A stretch of DNA of 64,000 bases from Nocardioides sp. BGMRC 2183. Its GTDB lineage: Bacteria; Actinomycetota; Actinomycetes; Propionibacteriales; Nocardioidaceae. The notes below the pieces were generated by a model. That model was not told the DNA's origin, did not search any database, and saw only the letters and a program-made list of their open reading frames with translations. Below, piece after piece: positions 16,457 through 25,607 of this stretch (positions within the stretch are counted from its first letter, which is position 1; each line of letters opens with the position of its first letter). Position numbers and translations under genes: made by a program. Location of the stretch: positions 62,001-126,000 of the forward strand of contig VSSA01000005.1 in the NCBI GenBank assembly GCA_008123405.1, written 5' to 3'.

Positions 16457-18084
16457 TGAGCTTCGCGACCGCGCACTCCGTCGCGCTCAACGGGGCGCTG
16501 GGCCACCTGATCGACGTCCAGGTGGACGTCTCGGCGGGGCAGGCGGGGGTCACCGTCGTCGGGCGCGCCGATGCCGCGTTGCGTGAGGGGCAGGAGCGGG
16601 TACGGATGGCGCTGATCAACAGCGGTTACGGGTGGCCGAGCGCGAAACGGACGACGATCTTGTTGTCGCCGGCCGACCTGCCGAAGTCGGGAACCCACTT
16701 CGACCTGGCGATCGCGGCAGCGGTGCTGTCCGCATGCGATGCGCTCGACGCGCGGGCGTTGGTACGGACCGCCTTCATCGGTGAGCTCACGCTGTCGGGC
16801 GGGCTGCGCCCCGCGGCCGGCGTACTGCCGATGACGCTCGCGGCAGCCGAACGCGGGATCCGGCGGGTCGTCGTACCGGAGCCGCAGACGGAGGAGGCAC
16901 GGATGGTGCCGGACATGGAGGTGATCGGTGCCCGGTCACTCTCCCAGGCGGTGGCGGTGCTGCGGGGCGAGGACATCCCGGGGGCGGCGCCGGTCGCCGA
17001 GCGCTCGGGCAGTCCGTTGCTCGCATGGCGCGGTGAGGAGAGACTCGAGGAGTTCGACCTCGCCGATCTGCACGGGATGGAGGACGAGAAGTTCGCGTTG
17101 GAGGTCGCGGCCGTCGGCGGGCATGCGTTGCTGCTCTCCGGGCCGAAGGGCTGCGGGAAGACCAGTCTCGCCGAGCGGCTCCCGACCATCCTGCCGGACC
17201 TCACCCCGGAGGAGTCGCTGGAGCTCACCGCCCTGCACTCCCTGGCCGGGGTCCTGGATCCTGCGCGGGGGATGATCCGTCGGCCGCCGTTCGCTGCGCC
17301 CCATCACGATGCCAGCAAGGCGAGCCTGATCGGGGGCGGCAGCGGGACGGTCCGGCCGGGCGAGATCTCCCGAGCGCATGCCGGGGTCCTCTTCCTCGAT
17401 GAGTTCGCACTCTTCCGTGGGGACGTGATCGAGGCGCTGCGCCAGCCGCTGGAGAGCGGAGAGATCACGGTCGCCCGCCGCGAGGAGTCGGTGACCCTCC
17501 CCGCTCGCGGCATGGTGGTCCTGGCGGCGAATCCCTGTCCCTGCGGGGACTACGCGCCGGGCCCGGCCGGCAACCGGTGCACCTGCCCCGAACGGGTACG
17601 GCGCGACTACCGGCGCAAGGTCTCCGGTCCGATCGCGGACCGCATCGACATCACCCGTCACGTCGTCGCCGCCACCCCGGCCAGCGTCGACCGCTTCCGC
17701 CCACCCGAGAAGTCCGGGGTCGTGCGAGATCGGGTGGCGGCTGCGCGGGAACGACAACGATTGCGCTTCGCGAACTCCAGTTGGCGCCTCAACAGCCAGA
17801 TCCCAGCGCCGCGCCTGAAGGACACCTTCCCGGTCAGTGACGAGGCCCGACGACGGCTGGACCGGATCACCTTCGAGGGACATCTCAGCGCACGAGGGTC
17901 CGTGCGGGTGCAGCGGCTCGCCTGGTCGATCGCCGACCTTCGATCGATCCGCCGCGGCGAGGATGTCTCACCCGGCGTCACCGAGGTTGCCACGGCCCTC
18001 CGGCTGCGCTTCGGCGAGCCCCTCGCAGCCGAGGACGTGCTCCGCCCGATCGACTCCACCGTCGTCGAGGCGGTGCACGGATGA
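16456..18084 (+). CDS. comM: YifB/ComM family Mg-chelatase-like AAA+ helicase
   Basis: 542 residues. An N-terminal Lon-like S5-fold domain (FATAHSVALNGALGHLIDVQ) precedes an AAA+ Mg-chelatase domain with Walker A GPKGCGKTS (about residue 235) and Walker B VLFLDEFALF. The zinc-like Cys cluster NPCPCGDY...CTCPERV and a C-terminal lid (ARGSVRVQRLAWSIADL) follow. ComM is a hexameric branch-migration helicase promoting integration of transforming DNA. Overlaps both neighbours (TGATG upstream, ATGA into dprA), so yraN-comM-dprA is one coupled unit. Confidence 0.94.
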   Translation: MSFATAHSVALNGALGHLIDVQVDVSAGQAGVTVVGRADAALREGQERVRMALINSGYGWPSAKRTTILLSPADLPKSGTHFDLAIAAAVLSACDALDARALVRTAFIGELTLSGGLRPAAGVLPMTLAAAERGIRRVVVPEPQTEEARMVPDMEVIGARSLSQAVAVLRGEDIPGAAPVAERSGSPLLAWRGEERLEEFDLADLHGMEDEKFALEVAAVGGHALLLSGPKGCGKTSLAERLPTILPDLTPEESLELTALHSLAGVLDPARGMIRRPPFAAPHHDASKASLIGGGSGTVRPGEISRAHAGVLFLDEFALFRGDVIEALRQPLESGEITVARREESVTLPARGMVVLAANPCPCGDYAPGPAGNRCTCPERVRRDYRRKVSGPIADRIDITRHVVAATPASVDRFRPPEKSGVVRDRVAAARERQRLRFANSSWRLNSQIPAPRLKDTFPVSDEARRRLDRITFEGHLSARGSVRVQRLAWSIADLRSIRRGEDVSPGVTEVATALRLRFGEPLAAEDVLRPIDSTVVEAVHG

Positions 18085-19217
18085 CGACGGAGGTCTCCCA
18101 CGACCGGCTCGCCCGGGTGGCACTCAGCATCGCTGCCGAGCCGGGAGACTTGGTCTTCAACGGGTTGGTCTCCGAGCTCGGTGCCGGCGAGGTGGTGCAC
18201 ACGCTCACCGAGAACCCCGACCACAGCGACCTGCTCAGCGTCGTCGCGGCGCGGCTGCGCGACGTCGATCCGGCACGCGAGCTGGAGCGAGCGGCTCGGC
18301 GCGGCATCCGGTTCGTCACACCGGAGGACACCGAGTGGCCGCGGCGGCTCGAGGATCTCGCCTCCGCGGGCGCGCTCAACGACCGGGGTGGGACACCCAT
18401 CGGCCTCTGGGCCCGCGGACCCCTGCGCCTGGACACCCTGGGCACCGGGGTGGCGATCGTCGGAGCGCGCTCGGCCAGCAGCTATGGCACCGAGGTCGCC
18501 GCGGCGATGGCAGGGACGCTGGGGCACCACGGTCGTGCCGTGGTCTCCGGGGCGGCGGCGGGGATCGACTATGCAGCCCATCGCGGAGCCCTCAGTGCTG
18601 GTACGCCGACTGTCGCGGTCCTCGCCTGCGGGGTCGACCGCGCTTACCCGGCAGACCACCGCCCACTGCTCGAGCACCTCGCCGAGTCGCACGCCGTCGT
18701 CTCCGAGGCACCGCCGGGCGCGGCCCCGCACCGGGTGCGGTTCCTGGCCCGCAATCGGCTGATCGCCGCGCTCACCACCGGGACGGTCGTGGTCGAGGCG
18801 GCGGCACGGTCCGGCTCCCTCAACACCCTCAACTGGGCACTACGGATGCATCGCGTCGCGATGGGCGTGCCAGGTCCGGTCACCGCGGCCACCTCCGAAG
18901 GCGTCCATCACCAGATCCGGACAGGTGGCACCACCCTGGTCACCTCCGGGCAGGACGTCCTGGAGTTGATCGGCGGTGCCGGCGAGCATCTCGTCGACGA
19001 GCCACGCGGTCCGGTGAGGGCTCGGGACACCCTGCGAGTGCGCGACCAGCAGGTCCTCGATGCCGTTCCGGTCGGTTCGCCGGCAGGGCCGGACTCGATC
19101 GCCCTGGTCGCCGGTCTCGCCGTCACCGAGGTGTACCGGACGCTGCATCGGCTGGCCGAAGCGGGCTTCGTGGAGCAGACCAGACTCGGGTGGCGCCTCG
19201 GTGAGGCCGCCCGATGA
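18081..19217 (+). CDS. dprA: DNA-processing protein DprA
   Basis: 378 residues. The central Rossmann-like DprA domain has TGVAIVGARSASSYGTEVA (about 128-146), VSGAAAGIDYAAHRGAL, VLACGVDRAYPADH and FLARNRLIAAL. The C-terminus carries a small winged helix (LAVTEVYRTLHRLAEAGFV). DprA protects incoming single-stranded DNA and loads RecA. The start overlaps comM by ATGA. It ends 3 nt before the convergent glycosyltransferase. Confidence 0.95.
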   Translation: MTTEVSHDRLARVALSIAAEPGDLVFNGLVSELGAGEVVHTLTENPDHSDLLSVVAARLRDVDPARELERAARRGIRFVTPEDTEWPRRLEDLASAGALNDRGGTPIGLWARGPLRLDTLGTGVAIVGARSASSYGTEVAAAMAGTLGHHGRAVVSGAAAGIDYAAHRGALSAGTPTVAVLACGVDRAYPADHRPLLEHLAESHAVVSEAPPGAAPHRVRFLARNRLIAALTTGTVVVEAAARSGSLNTLNWALRMHRVAMGVPGPVTAATSEGVHHQIRTGGTTLVTSGQDVLELIGGAGEHLVDEPRGPVRARDTLRVRDQQVLDAVPVGSPAGPDSIALVAGLAVTEVYRTLHRLAEAGFVEQTRLGWRLGEAAR

Positions 19218-19220
19218 CGC

Positions 19221-20318
19221 TCACACCACGTTCTCAGAGGTGGGTGGGTCCAAGAACCAGTCCAGGTTCGCGCGCAACCGCGCATCGTCCGGGTTCGCCG
19301 CGAGGGCGCGCTGCGCCGCGCGAAGTCCGTCCTCACGCCGCCCGCTCCAGTAGCAGGCCACCGCGAGCTCGTCGTAGGCGCGCCAGCGATAGGTGGCGAC
19401 GTCGACGAAGAGCGCCTCCGGCCCGGGCTCCGGCAGCCGTGACGCCGCCTGGGCGTAGAGGACCGCCACCGCGTGACGCCCGCGCTCGCGTTCCAGCCGT
19501 GCCGCGTGGACCAGCGGCTCGGCTCGCAGCGGGTCGCGCTGGACGGCGTCGAGGTGGGCGGAGATCACGTCGTCGATCCTGGCCCCGAGTAGTTCCAGGC
19601 AGTGCGGGATGCGGGAGGCTGCGAACCACGCCTCGTCGGCCCACCCGTTCGGGTTCGCGACACGGATCCGATAGGCGTCCAGGGCTCGCTGCCACTCGCC
19701 GGCGTCGTACCAGGACTGGGCGAGATAGAACTGCAGCCGGGGGTCGTCCGGCTCGTCGGCGAGAGCCGCCGCGATCGCCTCCGCGTCCTGGCTGTACGTC
19801 GCCGAGTCGTGTGCCCGCGCGCCCTCCCGTTCTGATCGGACCCACGGCCGGTGCAGACGGCCGAGCGTCGCGCCGGGGAGCTCGAGGTGCTCGTGGACCA
19901 CCCCTGTCCATCGCCATGGCCGGTCCAGCCGGATCAGACCGATCCGCTCATAGCTGACGCCGCTGCGACGTACTTGGAGGTGATAGCCGTCATGGTCGAG
20001 GTCCGGCCACGAACCGGGGCGATCCTCCAGCACCTCGTCCGCGTCCAGCCACAGCGAATAGGTGGAACCGCCGCCCGCGAACCTGCGAGCCGCCTCCAGG
20101 GCCTCCTGGCGGTTGTGGCCGAACGACACCCACGGACGCTCCAGCAGCAGACCTGGCACGCCCTCGGTGACACTCCGGATCACTTCCTGGGTGCCGTCGG
20201 TGGACCCGGTGTCGCAGATGACCCACCAATCGACGAGCGGCAGCGCGTTGCGCAGGCAACGCGCGATCACCGGTGCCTCGTCCTTCACGATCATGTGCAG
20301 ACCGACCCCAGCAGCCAT
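19221..20318 (-). CDS. GT2-family glycosyltransferase with TPR-like C-terminus
   Basis: 365 residues. N-terminal GT-A fold: HMIVKDEAPVIARCL, then ICDTGSTDGTQEVI and the metal-binding SLWLDADEVLED (DxD-like). From about residue 180 the chain is helical and repeat-like (LQFYLAQSWYDAGEWQRALD, CYWSGRREDGLRAAQRALAA), i.e. TPR/SEL1-like repeats, a combination seen in many actinobacterial proteins of unknown acceptor. No membrane segment. A -10 box (TAGAGT) lies 6 nt from the ATG. Convergent with dprA. Confidence 0.82.
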   Translation of the reverse strand: MAAGVGLHMIVKDEAPVIARCLRNALPLVDWWVICDTGSTDGTQEVIRSVTEGVPGLLLERPWVSFGHNRQEALEAARRFAGGGSTYSLWLDADEVLEDRPGSWPDLDHDGYHLQVRRSGVSYERIGLIRLDRPWRWTGVVHEHLELPGATLGRLHRPWVRSEREGARAHDSATYSQDAEAIAAALADEPDDPRLQFYLAQSWYDAGEWQRALDAYRIRVANPNGWADEAWFAASRIPHCLELLGARIDDVISAHLDAVQRDPLRAEPLVHAARLERERGRHAVAVLYAQAASRLPEPGPEALFVDVATYRWRAYDELAVACYWSGRREDGLRAAQRALAANPDDARLRANLDWFLDPPTSENVV

Positions 20319-20324
20319 GGGCTG

Positions 20325-20330
20325 ACTCTA
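20325..20330 (-). promoter_or_regulatory. -10 box of GT2 glycosyltransferase (leaderless type)
   Basis: TAGAGT on the minus strand, 6 nt from the ATG at 20318. Confidence 0.5.
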
Positions 20331-20461
20331 GTGGTTCCCTAGGAGTTTGCTCAGCAGACTCTTAGAGGCGCGTGCCGTCACGGCGCACACGTGCGAGAGG
20401 CACCTCGGAAGGGCGTGCCGCGAGGTTCGCCGTATCCCCACGAAGCTCCGTCCGCGGCAAC

Positions 20462-20467
20462 TACAGT
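20462..20467 (+). promoter_or_regulatory. -10 box of TPR lipoprotein gene (leaderless type)
   Basis: TACAGT, 6 nt, then the ATG at 20474. Confidence 0.5.
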
Positions 20468-20473
20468 GCGGAC

Positions 20474-21085
20474 ATGACCTGGCCAGCAAGCGCCAGCGGC
20501 GGCCGGGTCCGGCGCGCTGCGGCACGCGCGACGAGCGCGCTCATCGTCGGTGTCCTCGTCTTGGCAGTCGCTGGCTGCTCGGACGACGCCGGCTCCGAGG
20601 CAGCGGACCCGCAGGCGACCGCCCAGGCTGTGCAGGCCCTGGTCGACCGCGGTGCGGCCGAGTTGGCGGCCGGCGATCTCGATGCGGCAACCGCCACCTT
20701 CGGCCACGTGCTGGATCTCGACGACGACAACACGCTCGCGTACTACAACCTCGGTCTGGTCGCCGAGCAGTCGGGCGACCTCGACCGCGCCCTCGATCAC
20801 TACGACGCAGCGCTCGACAGCGACGGTGAGTACGGTCCGGCGCTGTACAACAAGGGCATCCTGACCGAGACCGACGACCTCGAGAAGGCGGTCGACCTCT
20901 ACGAGGACGCGATCGCGGCACAGCCCGAGTTCGCGCCGGCCTACATGCGGCTCGGCTTCGCACTCGACCATCTCGGACGGGCAGACGAGGCGCGGCCGTA
21001 CCTGGAGCGCGGACTCCAGCTCGATCCGGCGATGGCCGAGGTCAGCATCCCCGACTACGCCGCCGACTTGGGAGACACACCCTAG
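20474..21085 (+). CDS. TPR-repeat lipoprotein
   Basis: 203 residues. A lipoprotein signal ends in VLVLAVAGC (lipobox V-A-G-C, Cys near residue 36). After an Asp/Ala-rich linker come about four TPR units (DNTLAYYNLGLVAEQSGDLD, YGPALYNKGILTETDDLEKA, FAPAYMRLGFALDHLGRADE). Anchored outside the membrane, probably a scaffold for protein contacts; the partner is unknown. The upstream in-frame extension is discarded because the -10 box fits the ATG at 20474. Confidence 0.82.
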   Translation: MTWPASASGGRVRRAAARATSALIVGVLVLAVAGCSDDAGSEAADPQATAQAVQALVDRGAAELAAGDLDAATATFGHVLDLDDDNTLAYYNLGLVAEQSGDLDRALDHYDAALDSDGEYGPALYNKGILTETDDLEKAVDLYEDAIAAQPEFAPAYMRLGFALDHLGRADEARPYLERGLQLDPAMAEVSIPDYAADLGDTP

Positions 21086-21183
21086 AAGTAGCGCCAGGGA
21101 GTCGGCACGGGGGAGTTGGCACTGGAAAGTCGGGACAATGGCCCGACTTCCCCGTCGCAGCCCACAGCCCGTGCCGATCTCGC

Positions 21184-21189
21184 TAGCGT
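21184..21189 (+). promoter_or_regulatory. -10 box of collagen-like gene (leaderless type)
   Basis: TAGCGT, 6 nt, then the GTG at 21196. Confidence 0.5.
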
Positions 21190-21195
21190 GCGCGC

Positions 21196-22158
21196 GTGGA
21201 CCTCTCTCAGACCTCGTCTCGTCCCGTCCCTTGGCTGCGCCGCCACGCGACTCTCGGCCTCGCCACGACCGCCGTACTCGGCACGGTCGGTGTCCTTCCC
21301 GCCGCTCCCGCGCAGGCAGCGCCGCCGGAGGTCAAGTCCCGGATCGTCGCCTGCTACGACAAGCAGACCAAGGCGCTGCGATTCCTCACCGAGCGGAGGC
21401 GTGGCACCGACGACCCCTTGGGCCGCTGCCGCAAGAGGGAGCAGCGGATCGCCTGGTTCATGACCGGTCCGCAGGGCGCCACCGGCGCCACCGGCGCCAC
21501 CGGTGCGACCGGAGCGACGGGTGCGACCGGGCCACAGGGACCCGTCGGAGCTGAGGGCCCCATGGGCGCGACCGGCGCCACCGGTCCGATCGGCCCCATT
21601 GGTGCCACGGGCCCCGTCGGCGCGACAGGAGCCACCGGCGTCGCCGGACCGATCGGCCCGCAAGGACCGCAGGGCATCCAGGGCATCGTCGGCGCGACGG
21701 GCGCGGCCGGAGCGACGGGTGCTGTGGGTGCGCAGGGCGACGCCGGTGCCACCGGCGCCGCAGGAGCTGTCGGTGCCACCGGAGCGACCGGACCCGCTGG
21801 CCCGGTCGGTGCTACCGGCCCAGCCGGACCGACCGGCCCGGCTGGCCCTGTCGGGCCGACGGGCCCGGCTGGAAACTTCTCCGGCATCGTCTACCGCACC
21901 GCCAGCGACTCTGGGGTGACCCACCCGACCCAGGGCGACCGCATCACTGCGTCCTGCGAGCCCGGCGAGGTCGCGATCGGCGGCGGGGAGAGCGGTGCAC
22001 ACCCCGAGGGCGCCAACGTGTGGTGGTACGACTCCTACCCGAGCGACGCAGCAGGTGCGCCGGCCACCTCGGCGCCGACGTCGTGGACCTCGTGGTGGTG
22101 GACCGAGAACGCCAACGCGACCGCAACTGTCTACGTGGTCTGCGCACCGGCGAACTGA
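21196..22158 (+). CDS. Secreted collagen-like (Gly-X-Y) repeat protein
   Basis: 320 residues. A Sec signal peptide ends in [10 protein letters not shown] (about residue 41). A short Cys-containing head ([25 protein letters not shown]) precedes about 45 uninterrupted G-X-Y triplets ([12 protein letters not shown] and similar) at roughly residues 93-232. A C-terminal globular domain of about 85 residues follows, rich in Ser, Trp and Gly with two Cys (GSCEP-like, YVVCAPAN). This matches bacterial collagen-like proteins that form triple helices with a terminal trimerisation domain. No sortase motif or membrane anchor is seen, so it is probably secreted. Function unknown. Confidence 0.85.
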   Translation: MDLSQTSSRPVPWLRRHATLGLATTAVLGTVGVLPAAPAQAAPPEVKSRIVACYDKQTKALRFLTERRRGTDDPLGRCRKREQRIAWFMTGPQGATGATGATGATGATGATGPQGPVGAEGPMGATGATGPIGPIGATGPVGATGATGVAGPIGPQGPQGIQGIVGATGAAGATGAVGAQGDAGATGAAGAVGATGATGPAGPVGATGPAGPTGPAGPVGPTGPAGNFSGIVYRTASDSGVTHPTQGDRITASCEPGEVAIGGGESGAHPEGANVWWYDSYPSDAAGAPATSAPTSWTSWWWTENANATATVYVVCAPAN

Positions 22159-22198
22159 GCTTCGAGCCGAGCCCACCTGGTGGTGCTCACCGTCCTCC

Positions 22199-22204
22199 TA
22201 CGCT
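22199..22204 (+). promoter_or_regulatory. -10 box of photolyase gene (leaderless type)
   Basis: TACGCT, 6 nt, then the GTG at 22211. Confidence 0.5.
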
Positions 22205-22210
22205 GAGACG

Positions 22211-23557
22211 GTGAGCACCACCGTTCTCTGGTTCCGCCGCGACCTGCGGCTGCGCGATCACCCCGCGTTGTCGTCGGCGGCGGGCGCCGCTGACGAGGTC
22301 GTCGGACTCTTCGTCCTCGACCCGCTCCTCTGGTCGAGCGCGGGCGACGCCCGCCGCGCCTGGCTCGCCGCCTGCCTGAGTGAGTTGGACGCCTCGATCG
22401 GCGGCCGCCTCGTCATCAGGTACGGCGACCCGAGCCGCGAGGTCCCCGCGGTCGCCGGCGCCGTCGAGGCCGAGGAGGTGCAGGTCACCGGGGAGTGCAC
22501 GCCGTACGGGATGCGTCGGGACCGCCAGGTCGCCGAGGCCCTCGGCCAGATCCGCCTGGTGCCGACGGGGACGCCGTACGCGGTGGAGCCCGGAACGGTC
22601 GTCAATCGGGCCGGCGAGCCGTATCGGGTCTTCACGCCCTTCTCCCGGGCGTGGCGCGAGGTACCGATCGAGCCGCCGCTGCCGGCCCCCGACGTGTCCT
22701 GGGCGGTGACTGATCTCGACGACGGTGAGGCCCGCGCCCGGATGGCCGAGGCGGCCGAGCGCGGGCCAGACCTCCCCGCCGCCGGCGAGGATGCAGCCGT
22801 CGATCGGTGGCGTGCGTTCGTAGCCGAGGACCTGGCCGACTATGCCGATGCGCGGGACCTGCCCGGGGCGGACCGGACCTCGCGGATGTCGCCGTACCTG
22901 CGGTTCGGGGTGGTCCACCCGCGCCAACTGCTGCACCAGGTGCGCAGCCACCGCGGGCAGGGGCGACACAGCTATGAGACCGAGCTGGCCTGGCGTGAGT
23001 TCTATGCCGACGTGCTGCTGCGCCACCCGGCGTCCGCGTGGCAGGATCTGCGCCCGCTGGCGCTCGACTACGACGAGCCGGAGGCGCTGATCGAGGCTTG
23101 GCGCCGGGGAAGGACGGGGTTTCCGATCGTCGACGCCGGGATGCGACAGCTCGCCGCCGAGGGCTGGATGCACAACCGGGTCCGGATGATCACCGCCAGC
23201 CTGCTCACCAAGGACCTCCATGTGTGGTGGCCCACCGGCGCCCGGCACTTCCTGGACCACCTCGTGGACGGCGACCTCGCCTCCAACAACCACGGATGGC
23301 AGTGGGTCGCGGGCACCGGCACCGACGCCGCTCCCTACTTCCGGGTGTTCAATCCGGTCACCCAGGGCCTGCGCTTCGACCCCTCCGGCGACTACGTGCG
23401 GCGCTGGGTGCCCGAGCTCGCCCATCTGGCCGGGAAGCGGGCGCATGAGCCGTGGAAGCACGAGGACGGCTACCAGCACGGGTATCCGGAGCCCATCGTC
23501 GATCACGCCGAGGAGCGGCGGGAGGCGCTGGCGCGTTATGACCGTGCGCGGCGATGA
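22211..23557 (+). CDS. phr: Deoxyribodipyrimidine photolyase (cryptochrome/photolyase family)
   Basis: 448 residues. The N-terminal antenna domain begins STTVLWFRRDLRLRDHPAL. The FAD-binding C-terminal domain has SRMSPYLRFGVVHPRQL, ETELAWREFYADVL, GFPIVDAGMRQLAAEGWMHN and GDLASNNHGWQWVAGTGTD, all conserved in class I CPD photolyases. It repairs UV-induced pyrimidine dimers with blue light. The start at 22211 is chosen over an upstream frame reaching into the collagen gene because a -10 box lies 6 nt before it. Confidence 0.94.
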   Translation: MSTTVLWFRRDLRLRDHPALSSAAGAADEVVGLFVLDPLLWSSAGDARRAWLAACLSELDASIGGRLVIRYGDPSREVPAVAGAVEAEEVQVTGECTPYGMRRDRQVAEALGQIRLVPTGTPYAVEPGTVVNRAGEPYRVFTPFSRAWREVPIEPPLPAPDVSWAVTDLDDGEARARMAEAAERGPDLPAAGEDAAVDRWRAFVAEDLADYADARDLPGADRTSRMSPYLRFGVVHPRQLLHQVRSHRGQGRHSYETELAWREFYADVLLRHPASAWQDLRPLALDYDEPEALIEAWRRGRTGFPIVDAGMRQLAAEGWMHNRVRMITASLLTKDLHVWWPTGARHFLDHLVDGDLASNNHGWQWVAGTGTDAAPYFRVFNPVTQGLRFDPSGDYVRRWVPELAHLAGKRAHEPWKHEDGYQHGYPEPIVDHAEERREALARYDRARR

Positions 23558-23564
23558 CCGGTCC

Positions 23565-23570
23565 TACGAT
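23565..23570 (+). promoter_or_regulatory. -10 box of xerC (leaderless type)
   Basis: TACGAT, 6 nt, then the ATG at 23577. It favours this ATG over the in-frame ATG at 23538. Confidence 0.5.
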
Positions 23571-23576
23571 CATGAG

Positions 23577-24533
23577 ATGAGTGAGGCTCAGCCGATCCCT
23601 GCCGACGAGCCCACGCGGGGGCTGACGGAGACCTGGGTGCGCGTGCTGGGCGACTACGAGCGGCATCTGGTCTCCGAACGGGACCTCGCCGCGCACACGG
23701 TGACGGCCTACCTCAAAGACATCGCGAACCTGCTCGAGCACGCCGATCGTGCCCAGGTGCACCGCCCCGAGGAGCTCGACCTCCGTCTCCTGCGGGGATG
23801 GCTCGCGCGCCAGCAGTCCGCCGGACTGTCCCGCACCACCCTGGCACGCCGGGCGACCGCAGCCCGGGTGTTCACCGGCTGGCTGGCTCGGACCGGCCGG
23901 GCCCCCAGCGACGTGGGCTCCTCGCTGGGCTCCCCGAAGCCGCACCGCACGCTGCCGGCGGTGCTTCGCGCCGACGAGGCGCGGGCCCTGGTCGAGGCTG
24001 CGGCAACCCAGGCCGACGACGGCTCCCCGGTGGGGCTGCGGGACGTGGCCCTGCTCGAACTGCTCTACGCCACCGGGATGCGGGTCGGCGAACTGGTCGG
24101 CCTCGATGTCGACGACCTCGACCGCGACCGCAATGTGGTCCGGGTGCTGGGCAAGGGACGCAAGGAACGCACGGTGCCGTTCGGCGTACCGGCGGCCAGG
24201 GCTGTCGATGCGTGGCTGATCCGCGGCCGGCCGAGTCTGGCGCGGGAGGGCTCCGGGGCGGCGCTCTTCCTCGGTGCACGCGGCGGGCGGGTCGATCAGC
24301 GCGCCGTTCGCACGATGGTGCACCGGCGACTCGAGGACGTGCCGGGGGCGCCGGACCTCGGTCCGCACGGTCTGCGGCACAGCGCCGCCACCCACCTGCT
24401 GGAGGGAGGTGCGGACCTGCGGTCGGTCCAGGAGCTCCTCGGGCACGCCTCGTTGGCCACCACGCAGCGCTACACCCACGTCACCACCGATCGGCTCCGG
24501 CGGGCCTACCGTCAGGCACACCCGCGCGCGTGA
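23577..24533 (+). CDS. xerC: Tyrosine recombinase XerC
   Basis: 318 residues. An N-terminal SAM-like core-binding domain (HTVTAYLKDIANLLEHADRA) precedes the catalytic domain. Active-site set: Arg in ATGMRVGELVGL, Lys in LGKGRKERTVP, His and Arg in HGLRHSAATHLL, His in ELLGHASLATTQ and Tyr in RYTHV. It resolves chromosome dimers at dif with XerD. Its location downstream of dprA is typical for actinobacterial xerC, here separated by accessory genes. Confidence 0.92.
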   Translation: MSEAQPIPADEPTRGLTETWVRVLGDYERHLVSERDLAAHTVTAYLKDIANLLEHADRAQVHRPEELDLRLLRGWLARQQSAGLSRTTLARRATAARVFTGWLARTGRAPSDVGSSLGSPKPHRTLPAVLRADEARALVEAAATQADDGSPVGLRDVALLELLYATGMRVGELVGLDVDDLDRDRNVVRVLGKGRKERTVPFGVPAARAVDAWLIRGRPSLAREGSGAALFLGARGGRVDQRAVRTMVHRRLEDVPGAPDLGPHGLRHSAATHLLEGGADLRSVQELLGHASLATTQRYTHVTTDRLRRAYRQAHPRA

Positions 24534-24571
24534 TCCTGCACCGGCCCGACTGCCGCTCTCCTCTTGCCCCG

Positions 24572-24577
24572 TAGTCT
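24572..24577 (+). promoter_or_regulatory. -10 box of aldose epimerase gene (leaderless type)
   Basis: TAGTCT, 6 nt, then the GTG at 24584. Confidence 0.5.
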
Positions 24578-24583
24578 CGGCTC

Positions 24584-25591
24584 GTGACATCCGCGACCGC
24601 CGCCGACCTGGTCATCGGCGGAGGCGACGCCCCGGAGCTGCACCTGCTCGAAGTGGGCGCCACGGTGCAGCGCATGGTGGTGACCTGTGGTGACGGTCGA
24701 CGACGCGACGTCGCGCTCGGGCTTGCCGATGCCGAGGCCGTGCGCCAGGGGAGCGCCTACGTCGGCAGCGTCGTCGGCCGCTACGCAAACCGGATCGCGC
24801 ACGGACGGGCCATCGTTGCCGGACGCGAACTGCGCCTCCCCACGAACGATCGCGGCCACCACCTCCACGGCGGACCGGACGGCTTCCACACGCGGCACTG
24901 GCAGGTGGTCGAGAAGAGCGGGGAGGCGGCCACGTTCGAGCTGGTCAGCCCGGACGGGGACGCGGGTTATCCCGGTGAACTCACCGTCCGCGCTCGCTAC
25001 GCGATCGCAGAGGACCGAGTGCAGCTCGATCTGAGCGCGACCACGACCGCGACCACGCTGGTGAACCTGACCAGTCACACCTACCTCAATCTCGGCGAGG
25101 ACGGCACGATCGACGACCACTGGCTGCAGGTCCCGGCCCGGCGTTACACCCCCGTCGACGACACCTCGATCCCGGTCGGAGAGCACCGTCCCGTCCACGG
25201 CACCCCGTTCGACCTGACCGAGCCGCGGCGGGTCGCCGACGTCGTACGGGATCCGGACCCGGAGATCCGGGCCGCCCGCGGACTCGACCACAACTACGTC
25301 GTCGACGGCGCCGGGTGGCGACGGGTGGCGACGCTCGACGCACCGGCCACGCGGACCCGGATGGACCTGTGGTCCGACCGTCCGGGACTCCAGGTCTACA
25401 CCGGCAACTTCTTCGACGGTGTCGACCGCGACCGGCGCGGTCGTGCGCTCCGTCAGGGGGACGGCATCGCGCTCGAGCCGCAACTGGCACCGGACTCCCC
25501 GAACCGCCCGGGGTGGCCGTCGGCGGTGTTGGAGCCGGGGGAGACCTACCGGACCCGGATCGCCTGGGTGTTCTCCGCATGGGGTCCCTGA
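24584..25591 (+). CDS. galM: Aldose 1-epimerase (mutarotase)
   Basis: 335 residues. Family motifs: VGRYANRIAHGR, HHLHGGPDGFHTRHW, LTSHTYLNLGEDG (catalytic His in the SHTYLN box), GLDHNY and a C-terminal ALEPQLAPDSPN with the catalytic Glu. It interconverts alpha and beta anomers of aldoses such as galactose or glucose. No Leloir pathway genes are adjacent. Cytoplasmic; no signal peptide. Confidence 0.92.
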   Translation: MTSATAADLVIGGGDAPELHLLEVGATVQRMVVTCGDGRRRDVALGLADAEAVRQGSAYVGSVVGRYANRIAHGRAIVAGRELRLPTNDRGHHLHGGPDGFHTRHWQVVEKSGEAATFELVSPDGDAGYPGELTVRARYAIAEDRVQLDLSATTTATTLVNLTSHTYLNLGEDGTIDDHWLQVPARRYTPVDDTSIPVGEHRPVHGTPFDLTEPRRVADVVRDPDPEIRAARGLDHNYVVDGAGWRRVATLDAPATRTRMDLWSDRPGLQVYTGNFFDGVDRDRRGRALRQGDGIALEPQLAPDSPNRPGWPSAVLEPGETYRTRIAWVFSAWGP

Positions 25592-25607
25592 CCGGGCCGT
25601 TCGGCGG

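Noticed and set aside
21470-21880. Short repeats that could be read as a CRISPR or minisatellite
   Set aside because: They are in-frame G-X-Y codon triplets of the collagen-like gene, not spaced identical repeats.
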